A DNA stretch of 64,000 bases from Streptomyces sp. B21-105. Lineage in GTDB: Bacteria; Actinomycetota; Actinomycetes; Streptomycetales; Streptomycetaceae. How positions within the stretch are numbered: the first letter of the stretch is position 1; the number at the start of each line of letters is the position of its first letter. Positions 26,861-32,883 of the stretch are shown piece by piece. The position numbers and the translations under genes were made by a program. Below the pieces are notes generated by a model. That model saw only the letters and a list, made by a program, of their open reading frames with translations, was not told the origin of the DNA and did no database searches. The stretch is from positions 1,736,001 through 1,800,000 of the forward strand of contig NZ_JARUMJ010000001.1 in NCBI RefSeq assembly GCF_036898465.1. Direction: 5' to 3'.

Positions 26861-27952
26861 ATGACCACCAAAACCCGCATACGCGGGATGATCGCCGCAC
26901 TCCTCCTCACCCTCACCGCACTCACGGCCAGCACCACCCCAGCACCCGCAGAACCCGACCCCCCACCGGCCACCATCAGCCCGGCCGGCGTCGACCTCCA
27001 CGACGGCATGGCCTACAAAGACGGCAACACGTACCACCTCGTCGGCAGCATGTACGGGTGCGGATACCAGTGGTACGTGCCCAGCCCCTGGTGCGGATTC
27101 GGCGTCAGCACCGCCACATCGCTGGACGGCCCGTGGTCCACGCCGACGCTCCTCTTCCCCGCCAACGAGATCGACCCCTACAGCGGGAAAACGTTCGCGT
27201 CGCTCTGCGCCACCGTCAACGGGCACGGCTGCTTCAACCCACGCATGGCGCAGCGCCCGGACGGGGTGTGGGTGCTGTGGTTCAACCAGCCCGACTCCCG
27301 CGTCAGCACAACCACCCACGCCTACTGGATCATGGGATGCAACGGGCCCGCCGGACCCTGCGGCAACTCAGCCGGCACACCCAACGGATCCACGCACAAG
27401 CCGACGCTCCACCAATGCAACGGCGAGAACGGCGACTTCGCCCTCGTCCCCGACCCCGCAGGCGGAGCAGCCATCATCTGCAGCTACGGCGGAACCCTCG
27501 CCGCCGAACGCCTCGACAAGTGGTGGGCCAACGGCACCGGACAAGGAGCGACCGCGCTTGCCGGCCTCGCCGACGTGGAGGGCGTCGGCGCGTGGCGCGA
27601 CACGGCGACCGGCACGTGGGTGATGACCTACTCCGAGAAGTGCGGCTACTGCACCGGCACCCCGACCGGCTACGCCACCGCGCCGACCCTCACCGGCCCG
27701 TGGACCGCGCCCGGCAACCTCGGCTGGTCCGCCCCACCCGGCGGCCGACGAGACTTCAGCCTCGGCTGCGGCGGCCAAGCCCGAACCGTCAGCATCGTCG
27801 ACGGCGTGCCGTACCAGGGCATTGATCTGTGGATCGGCCAGCGCAACGAAACATCCGCCGGCCTGCTCCTGGCGCCGCTCACCTACACGCCCACCACCGG
27901 TGCGGCCGGGGACGGCAAGGTGTGGCGGCCGCCGCTCTCCCTGACCTGCTGA
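26861..27952 (+). CDS. Secreted GH43-like beta-propeller glycosidase, phage-encoded
   Basis: 363 residues. ATG 26861 opens a classical signal peptide (TTKTRIRGMIAALLLTLTAL, cleavage probably after APAEP-like residues ~30). The mature part begins AGVDLHDGMAYKDGNTYHLV and shows the blades of a five-bladed propeller; an aspartate in the first blade and VEGVGAWRD near residue 245 are candidate GH43 base and acid. Many cysteines suggest disulfides. Product would be exported by the lysogen; arabinan- or xylan-type substrates are likely from the family. Not a virion gene by position. It is transcribed toward a strong bidirectional terminator. Confidence 0.7.
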   Translation: MTTKTRIRGMIAALLLTLTALTASTTPAPAEPDPPPATISPAGVDLHDGMAYKDGNTYHLVGSMYGCGYQWYVPSPWCGFGVSTATSLDGPWSTPTLLFPANEIDPYSGKTFASLCATVNGHGCFNPRMAQRPDGVWVLWFNQPDSRVSTTTHAYWIMGCNGPAGPCGNSAGTPNGSTHKPTLHQCNGENGDFALVPDPAGGAAIICSYGGTLAAERLDKWWANGTGQGATALAGLADVEGVGAWRDTATGTWVMTYSEKCGYCTGTPTGYATAPTLTGPWTAPGNLGWSAPPGGRRDFSLGCGGQARTVSIVDGVPYQGIDLWIGQRNETSAGLLLAPLTYTPTTGAAGDGKVWRPPLSLTC

Positions 27953-28041
27953 CGGGGTGGCCGTATCCTGGAGTCGCTGTCCCCGTTCCAGCTGGCGCGA
28001 GGGCAGTACGGGCACGGCAACCCGGTGATGCACACAGCGCA

Positions 28042-28068
28042 GCGCCCCCGTCAACACGACGGGGGCGC
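28042..28068. terminator. Bidirectional terminator between convergent genes
   Basis: Perfect 11-bp stem GCGCCCCCGTC (28042-28052) and GACGGGGGCGC (28058-28068) with a 5-base loop, between the secreted glycosidase gene (rightward) and the gene pair ending at 28084 (leftward). Confidence 0.75.
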
Positions 28069-28083
28069 AGCTGCGTGGTGGGG

Positions 28084-28347
28084 CTACTCCTCGGGTCGGC
28101 GCTCCTCAGCAAGCCGCTCCCGCCACTTCTCTGGCACCTCCCGGAACCGCACTGCCGGACTGTCGGCCCGGTCGGTCAGCCCGTCCTGCATCCAGTCCGT
28201 GGCGATGGAGCGCAGCTCGGAGTCCTGGTAGTAGTTCCGGTCGTACTCGTCGCGGGGCCCGGCTTCCCGATCGGCGAACGTCACCTCCGCGATCACGAAG
28301 AAGCGGCGGACGGGTTCACCGTCGATCCGCAACCGGTCGATCTTCAT
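28084..28347 (-). CDS. Small acidic protein of unknown function
   Basis: 87 residues; its ATG overlaps the stop of the upstream regulator gene by four bases, so the two form one leftward operon. The sequence begins MKIDRLRIDGEPVRRFFVIA and ends in a charged, Glu/Arg-rich tail. No motif recognised. May be a partner or accessory of the transfer-module regulator. Confidence 0.5.
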   Translation of the reverse strand: MKIDRLRIDGEPVRRFFVIAEVTFADREAGPRDEYDRNYYQDSELRSIATDWMQDGLTDRADSPAVRFREVPEKWRERLAEERRPEE

Positions 28348-28838
28348 TCGGTGTCCTCCGACGGGTTCTCGTCGGCCATGCGGCGCAGCTCGTTCGCAGC
28401 GGCGTTCACGTCATGCATGTGGTCGTCCGTCAGATCACGCAGCGTCTCCGACTCGTCGAGCCTGTCAGCCGCCTCGCGCAGGACGGCCGCACGGAAGGCG
28501 TCGATCTTCTGACTGGCGCGCTCCGAGATCGCGGGCGAGTGTTCCTTGCCCTGCATCGCAAAGGCGTACAGGTCCTTACGGGCGTCCATCGGTTCTCCCT
28601 GCTGGTGGCTGACGAACTGGTCGCGCTTCTTGCCTTGCTGCTTCGGGTTCGCCTGGAACCAGGCGGCCACCTCGTCAGCGCGGTACTGGGTTTTCGTGGA
28701 GCCCTCGACCGGAACTGGCTGGGGGAAGGAGGAGCTGCGCCGGTACGTGTGCAGCGCTGACCGACTGACCCCGTGCTCCAGCTCGATCTGCTTCAAGGTG
28801 ATCAAGCGGCTCCCCTCGCTCTCAGGGTTCTCGGGCAC
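28344..28838 (-). CDS. Helix-turn-helix regulator of the transfer module (KorA-like role)
   Basis: 164 residues from GTG 28838, chosen because GGGAAGGA lies seven bases upstream and a 21-bp palindrome sits just before it; an in-frame GTG at 28886 would place the palindrome inside the coding region. A helix-turn-helix of the excisionase/MerR type is visible: LITLKQIELEHGVSRSALHT, then RRSSSFPQPV and TQYRADEVAAWF. The C-terminal half is acidic and helical. It diverges from the spd/tra-like genes, the usual place of a Kor repressor in Streptomyces plasmids. Confidence 0.65.
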   Translation of the reverse strand: MPENPESEGSRLITLKQIELEHGVSRSALHTYRRSSSFPQPVPVEGSTKTQYRADEVAAWFQANPKQQGKKRDQFVSHQQGEPMDARKDLYAFAMQGKEHSPAISERASQKIDAFRAAVLREAADRLDESETLRDLTDDHMHDVNAAANELRRMADENPSEDTE

Positions 28839-28856
28839 GGCTACATCCTTCCCGAT

Positions 28857-28877
28857 GTTCTGGACAATGTCCAGAAC
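28857..28877. promoter_or_regulatory. Operator palindrome before the transfer regulator
   Basis: GTTCTGGAC-AAT-GTCCAGAAC: perfect 9-bp arms, centred about 30 bases upstream of the regulator start and inside the divergent region. Very likely the binding site for autoregulation and for repression of the rightward transfer genes. Confidence 0.65.
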
Positions 28878-28910
28878 CTCTGTCACTGTGGAACGGCACC
28901 AACAGAACAG

Positions 28911-28941
28911 CCCGGACACGAGGTGCGAACTCGTGTCCGGG
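28911..28941. promoter_or_regulatory. Perfect 12-bp inverted repeat in the divergent region
   Basis: CCCGGACACGAG (28911-28922) and CTCGTGTCCGGG (28930-28941) with a 7-base loop. It lies between the operator and the first rightward gene. It could be a second operator, or an RNA hairpin insulating the two divergent transcripts. Confidence 0.5.
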
Positions 28942-28977
28942 CAGACCATCCCCCTGCCGTGAACAGGAGAGACAGCC

Positions 28978-29127
28978 GTGCAAGAGCGTAACGGCCAACC
29001 CCAAGACCAGCCCACCCCCACACACGAGCGCGCCGGGCAAGACCTCCCGCAACGCCTCCCCGTTCCCGCACCGCGCCCCCACGTTGATGCGCCCCTGCCG
29101 CGCCGAACCCCGGGCGGCTCCCTGTGA
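28978..29127 (+). CDS. Short proline-rich protein, first gene of the transfer module
   Basis: 49 residues from GTG 28978, with AGGAGA seven bases upstream. Rich in Pro, Arg and Gln (begins QERNGQPQDQPTPTHER) and without hydrophobic segments. Its stop overlaps the next start by four bases, which supports it as translated. Confidence 0.5.
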   Translation: MQERNGQPQDQPTPTHERAGQDLPQRLPVPAPRPHVDAPLPRRTPGGSL

Positions 29128-29222
29128 CCCGCCCCCGCCCCGGCCTCTACCGGGTCCTCGTCGCGCTCGCCATCCTCGCCACCTGCATCGCCCTCGCATT
29201 CGAACTCCGCGGAGGCCACTGA
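29124..29222 (+). CDS. Tiny single-pass membrane protein
   Basis: 32 residues from GTG 29124 (GTGA overlap): TRPRPGLYRVLVALAILATC and a short tail to RGGH. One membrane segment with a basic N-terminus. Its stop overlaps the next ATG by one base. Similar tiny membrane proteins precede spd genes in Streptomyces mobile elements. Confidence 0.5.
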   Translation: MTRPRPGLYRVLVALAILATCIALAFELRGGH

Positions 29223-29407
29223 TGGGCATCCGATCCTTCGCCCGCAGCCTCCGCCCCGGCAACGACCAACAACTCGCCGACAACCTCAGCCAACAACGCC
29301 GCCGCACCCACCGCCAAAGCGCCACCCGCGCCGACCGCGCCGGCCAGAACTGGGACGCCAAGGACCGCGACGCCGAGCGCAACCGCAGCGGACGCTACTC
29401 CCGCTAA
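29222..29407 (+). CDS. Small basic protein of the transfer module
   Basis: 61 residues, one-base overlap with the preceding gene. Begins GIRSFARSLRPGNDQQLADN and is very rich in Arg, Gln and Asn with helical character. No motif. Followed by a terminator-like hairpin. Confidence 0.5.
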   Translation: MGIRSFARSLRPGNDQQLADNLSQQRRRTHRQSATRADRAGQNWDAKDRDAERNRSGRYSR

Positions 29408-29417
29408 CCCACAGACC

Positions 29418-29453
29418 GGCCGCCCCCGCGACATTCCCCCCGCAGGGGCGGCC
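29418..29453 (+). terminator. Hairpin within the transfer module
   Basis: GGCCGCCCC (29418-29426) pairs with GGGGCGGCC (29445-29453) across an 18-base loop. Possibly partial termination or mRNA processing between the small genes. Confidence 0.45.
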
Positions 29454-29473
29454 CCTCCCACCGAAGGACTCCC

Positions 29474-29692
29474 ATGTCTTCCGCCCGTCACTTCCTCGCC
29501 CGCGGCTCCCTCTCCGACACCGAACTGAAGAACGACATCCAAGCCGACATCACCTCCACCCGAAACGCCCAACGCGACCTGGCACAAGCCGGACAGCACG
29601 GCGTCGCCGCCCGCATGAGCGAGGCCGTCGACGAGCACCTCGACGAACTCAACGACGCCAACCGCGGCACCTGGAAGCCCAGGCACGCCTGA
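29474..29692 (+). CDS. Small helical protein of the transfer module
   Basis: 72 residues from ATG 29474 (GAAGGA upstream). Contains SDTELKNDIQADITSTRNAQ and RMSEAVDEHLDELNDANRG, an amphipathic helical pattern. Stop and next start overlap by one base. Function unknown. Confidence 0.5.
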   Translation: MSSARHFLARGSLSDTELKNDIQADITSTRNAQRDLAQAGQHGVAARMSEAVDEHLDELNDANRGTWKPRHA

Positions 29693-30072
29693 TGGCTGCC
29701 ATCGAAATCGTGTCCTTCGGCTACCTGCACGCCGACGCCCCAGAGGCGGACGTGGTGCTGGACCTGCGACGGGCGTTCCGGGACCCGCACGTCGACCCGG
29801 CGATGCGGCAGCTCACCGGCCGCGACCCGCTCGTGCAACGCACCGTCCTGCGCACCCCCGGTGTACGTCGGCTGCTGAAGGCCACCGTCCGGCAGGTCGC
29901 CGCTTACGCCCAGGGCCCGTCGATGGACCGGATCGTCATCGGCTCCGGCTGCGCAGGCGGACGCCACAGGTCAGTTGTCGTCGCCGACCAACTCGCCCGC
30001 CGTCTCCGCCGTCGAGGCCACACCGTCACCGTCACCCACCGCGACCTGCACCAACCCGTCGTCCACCGCTGA
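29692..30072 (+). CDS. RapZ C-terminal-domain-like protein
   Basis: 126 residues. The second half, VIGSGCAGGRHRSVVVADQL then RRRGHTVTVTHRDLHQPVV, matches the C-terminal domain of RapZ/YvcJ, which lacks the Walker A ATPase half here. In RapZ this domain binds small RNA or amino-sugar ligand. Stand-alone copies are common in Streptomyces conjugative elements next to spd genes, role unknown. The ATG overlaps the previous stop by one base. Confidence 0.65.
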   Translation: MAAIEIVSFGYLHADAPEADVVLDLRRAFRDPHVDPAMRQLTGRDPLVQRTVLRTPGVRRLLKATVRQVAAYAQGPSMDRIVIGSGCAGGRHRSVVVADQLARRLRRRGHTVTVTHRDLHQPVVHR

Positions 30073-30087
30073 CCGGCTGCCCGCGTC

Positions 30088-30106
30088 GCCCGGCCCACCG
30101 CCGGGC
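30088..30106 (+). terminator. Short hairpin
   Basis: GCCCGGC (30088-30094) and GCCGGGC (30100-30106) with a 5-base loop, between the RapZ-C-like gene and the next small membrane gene. Confidence 0.4.
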
Positions 30107-30155
30107 GGCAAGGAGAACCGGAGCAGCACCCACCCCGCCCCGAGAGGAGACCCGC

Positions 30156-30296
30156 ATGCAACGCCCCTTCCACAGCCCACTCGCCAGATGGGGCTTCACC
30201 GTCCTCGCCGTCCTCGCCCTCACCACCGGGCAGACCGTGCCGTTTCTCGTCACTGCCGCCATCGCCACCTACGCCTGGCGCACCCGCCGCCGCTGA
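30156..30296 (+). CDS. SpdD-like tiny membrane protein
   Basis: 46 residues from ATG 30156, preceded by AGAGGAGA. Begins QRPFHSPLARWGFTVLAVLA and has two short hydrophobic stretches ending in YAWRTRRRR. Size, topology and place directly before a four-pass membrane gene match the small spread (Spd) proteins of Streptomyces plasmids. Assignment by context. Confidence 0.5.
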   Translation: MQRPFHSPLARWGFTVLAVLALTTGQTVPFLVTAAIATYAWRTRRR

Positions 30297-30312
30297 CCAC
30301 GGAGCCGTCACC

Positions 30313-31290
30313 GTGAAGAAGCTGACCGGAGGACAGATCGCTGTTCTCATCACCGCCACCCTCCCGATGATCGCCGTCGGTGTCGGCGGTGCCATCGGGA
30401 CCTACGCCAACGCCGCCTCCGTCCTCCACCGTAAAGAAACCGCACTCGGCGTCGTCGCCGCCGGCGAAGGGGCCACCCTCGTCGCCGCGCTCGTCATGAT
30501 CGGCGTCACCATGCTCGGCCAGGCCGCGCCGCTCGCCATCCGCGCCGCGCTCTGGCTGCTCCCCGCCGCCGCATCCGTCATGGGCCTCGCTATCGCTCCC
30601 ACCCCCACCGAGATGGTGGTGTTCGCCCTCACCCCCCTCGCGATGACCGCCGCCGCGGAAGGCATCAGCTTCCTCGCCCGACGGATCGTCGTGCACCGCA
30701 CCGGCGTCGACGTCGAGGCGCAGCGCCGCAACGCCTACCTGCTACGGCGGATCGCCTACCACCGGGCCCGCGCGGAGCGCCACCCGTGGCGGTGGGTGCG
30801 GAAGGTGTCGGCGATCATGGCGTGGCGGCTCATGGGGCAGCTCGGCGATAGCGACGCCACCCTCGGTAGCGCCCTGACCGACGTGCAGAACACCCGGATC
30901 GTCGACGGCGCCAATACGGCGCTCGCCGCCATGCTCAGCAGCGCTACGGAGCTGTCGGCCGCCACGCCACGTCCGGCCGTGGCGCCCGGAGCCGCCACCT
31001 CGAAGCACGCCCGCGCCACCGCCACGCCCTCGCCCACCACGGCCCCCGCATGCGATGCCACGCCTGTGCTCGACGCCACGTCCGACGCGGCAGTCCCGTG
31101 CTACGCGCCTGGCACCCCGCAGTACGTCGTGCGGGAGTTGTGGCTGAGGAAGAACCACCGGCCCACGGAGGGCGCGGTCGTCGAGGCTCTCGGAGACGCC
31201 GGGCTGCCGAACTCCCGCGCGCAGGCCGGGAAGATCCGCCGCCAGGTCGAAGCCGAGAACCCCCGCCTGCCCGGCCCCCGAGCCGCCTGA
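30313..31290 (+). CDS. SpdB2-like conjugal spread membrane protein
   Basis: 325 residues, GTG 30313. Four membrane segments are clear: residues ~9-32, 46-70, 73-95 and 98-120. After them comes a basic region (VDVEAQRRNAYLLRRIAYHR), an Ala/Thr/Pro linker, and a C-terminal DNA-binding-like domain (YVVRELWLRKNHRPTEGAVV, then SRAQAGKIRRQVEAENPRLP). This architecture fits SpdB2-type proteins, which help transferred plasmids spread between compartments of the mycelium. Located upstream of the translocase gene as in plasmids. Confidence 0.65.
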   Translation: MKKLTGGQIAVLITATLPMIAVGVGGAIGTYANAASVLHRKETALGVVAAGEGATLVAALVMIGVTMLGQAAPLAIRAALWLLPAAASVMGLAIAPTPTEMVVFALTPLAMTAAAEGISFLARRIVVHRTGVDVEAQRRNAYLLRRIAYHRARAERHPWRWVRKVSAIMAWRLMGQLGDSDATLGSALTDVQNTRIVDGANTALAAMLSSATELSAATPRPAVAPGAATSKHARATATPSPTTAPACDATPVLDATSDAAVPCYAPGTPQYVVRELWLRKNHRPTEGAVVEALGDAGLPNSRAQAGKIRRQVEAENPRLPGPRAA

Positions 31291-31299
31291 CCCTGACCG

Positions 31300-31400
31300 C
31301 GACTCCAGTCGTACTCGAACTTGCTTCACCCGCCCCTCTGAACAGCGCAAACCCCCTACCCGCACCCGATGCGACTGCAGTCAGAGTCACAGTCACAGTG
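31300..31400 (+). promoter_or_regulatory. AGTC-rich inverted repeats before the Ser/Gly-rich gene
   Basis: CGACT-CC-AGTCG (31300-31311) and the perfect palindrome GACTGCAGTC (31373-31382), followed by repeated AGTCACAGTCACAG up to the ribosome binding site AGGAGA. The 124-base gap has no gene. Suggests a regulated start of a new transcript for the translocase part of the module. Confidence 0.3.
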
Positions 31401-31414
31401 AGGAGAGCCCGCCC

Positions 31415-32869
31415 GTGGCCCGCACCGAAACCCCCACCGAGCAGGCCCCCACCACGCCCGCACTCGACCCCGAACCGGCCACACAAGAACAAGCCCGGCC
31501 CTCCCCGGTCCTGGCCTGGCCGGCGGAATGGCCTATCCCCGAACTCCCGGCGGAGACGGAGAAGCGGCGCCGTACCCGCGGCCTGCCCATGGCCCCGCTC
31601 CTCGCCGCCACCGGGAACGGGACGACGCTCGCGGCGACGGCCGCGTATTCGGCTGGCGGTCCGGTGGCGGCTGCCGCCACCGGTGTCGTCGCAGCGGCGG
31701 GTGCTACGGCGGCGGTGTTGCGTCGTCGGGCGGCGGTGCGTCGTAGCGTGGCGTCCCGTGCGGGGAGCGCCACGTCGGGCGGCCGCCGGGGTGGCGGTAG
31801 CGGGTGGCGTAGCGGTGCGGGTAGCGGGTCTGCGGGCGGCGCTACGAGGGCCGGTAGCGGCCTGCGGCGTAGCGGCAGTGGCGGCCGTAGCGGGGCTGGT
31901 AGCGGCCTGCGTAACGGCACGGCACGTAGCGGTAGCGGTCTCTCCGCGGGCGGCTCGCGTGGCGGAACCGGTAGCGGCAAGCACAGCCCCCGTAGTGGGC
32001 TCCTGCGCAAGAACCGCGACCGCCACAGCCTCGACAACGCCAAGCCCTCGGCGCGCCGGCGGAAGGAGGATGCGGCCGCTACGGAGAAGGCGGCGAAGAA
32101 GGCGCTGAAGCGCGCCGCGAAAGACCTCGCCGCAAAGAGCAGCAGCAGCGGCAGCGGCAAGGGCCACGCCCTCAAAGCCGCCGCCGGCCGTGCCACCCGC
32201 GCCGCATGGAAGACAGTCAGCCCCACAGCGGCCCGTGCCGCGAAGGCTGCCGGCCGTCACCTCAAGCGGGCCGGCCGCCCGCTGTGGGACGGCGTCCGCG
32301 CCGGACTCGTCGGACTCGCCGCCGCGCTGTGGCAACGGAACTGGCGAGTGTTCCGGCCTGCCGTGCGCGCCATGTGGCGGCGCATCAAAAGCAAGCGGGC
32401 CGCAGCACAAGCCGCAGCCGATCCGACCCCGACCAGCCCGGCCGTCGCCGACACCGTGCGACGCCCCGCCGACACCAGCCCGACCAACACCTTCGGAGGA
32501 ACCCGCATGTCCGGTGGAGGACACCACTTCGTCGCCCCCGCAATGGAACTCGCCCGCGCCGCCGCCCACTACCAGCCCCAAGGAATGCTGCAAGTCGGCG
32601 CGGACTTCGCAGGCCTGGAAGAGGCGCTGCGTCTCCACGCCGAGGCCATGAAGATCACCGTGGAGAACGCGGACGCCACCCAGCCCCTCGCCCCGCAGAT
32701 CATCGAACTGATGCGGCAAATCCACGGCCTGCAACTGAAGGCAGCCGAACTCGCCGCCGAGTTGCAGCCCGCGTTCCGCCAGCTCCACGACGTCGACATC
32801 TCCCGCCTGGAAAACCCCCGCAAGGGCGTCGCAGGCGAGCGCATGTGGGACGTCTCCACCAACCTCTGA
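31415..32869 (+). CDS. Ser/Gly/Arg-rich basic protein fused to a transfer-module domain
   Basis: 484 residues from GTG 31415 (AGGAGA upstream). Residues ~1-65 are acidic/proline-rich; ~66-110 hydrophobic (ATAAYSAGGPVAAAATGVVA); ~115-195 a striking Gly/Ser/Arg repeat region; ~205-340 Lys/Arg/Ala-rich helix with another hydrophobic patch (GLVGLAAALW). The last 120 residues (from MSGGGHHFVAPAMELARAAA) form a separate helical domain seen in Streptomyces conjugative elements next to tra genes, and have their own ribosome site and ATG. The gene lies directly upstream of the translocase. Probably binds DNA and membrane; function inferred only. Confidence 0.6.
   Translation: MARTETPTEQAPTTPALDPEPATQEQARPSPVLAWPAEWPIPELPAETEKRRRTRGLPMAPLLAATGNGTTLAATAAYSAGGPVAAAATGVVAAAGATAAVLRRRAAVRRSVASRAGSATSGGRRGGGSGWRSGAGSGSAGGATRAGSGLRRSGSGGRSGAGSGLRNGTARSGSGLSAGGSRGGTGSGKHSPRSGLLRKNRDRHSLDNAKPSARRRKEDAAATEKAAKKALKRAAKDLAAKSSSSGSGKGHALKAAAGRATRAAWKTVSPTAARAAKAAGRHLKRAGRPLWDGVRAGLVGLAAALWQRNWRVFRPAVRAMWRRIKSKRAAAQAAADPTPTSPAVADTVRRPADTSPTNTFGGTRMSGGGHHFVAPAMELARAAAHYQPQGMLQVGADFAGLEEALRLHAEAMKITVENADATQPLAPQIIELMRQIHGLQLKAAELAAELQPAFRQLHDVDISRLENPRKGVAGERMWDVSTNL
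31797..31977 (+). repeat. Ten GTAGCGG direct repeats, candidate transfer recognition site
   Basis: GTAGCGG begins at 31797, 31809, 31821, 31854, 31869, 31887, 31899, 31926, 31932 and 31971. All ten are in the same codon phase (xGT AGC GGx) and most are preceded by C or G. The T-ending GGT/CGT codons are unusual in DNA where nearly all codons end in G or C, so the repeats appear selected as DNA. TraB translocases bind clusters of short direct repeats near their genes. Confidence 0.7.
32507..32869 (+). CDS. Internal in-frame start: 120-residue transfer-module protein
   Basis: ATG 32507 is preceded by GGAGGA six bases upstream, a strong site, and begins SGGGHHFVAPAMELARAAAH. The product would be the C-terminal domain of the gene at 31415 (helices EEALRLHAEAMKITVENA and QIIELMRQIHGLQLKAAELA, ending in MWDVSTNL). 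In other Streptomyces elements this domain is its own gene, so the long frame may be a fusion that keeps the original start. Confidence 0.55.
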   Translation: MSGGGHHFVAPAMELARAAAHYQPQGMLQVGADFAGLEEALRLHAEAMKITVENADATQPLAPQIIELMRQIHGLQLKAAELAAELQPAFRQLHDVDISRLENPRKGVAGERMWDVSTNL

Positions 32870-32883
32870 TCAGGAGCACGCTC

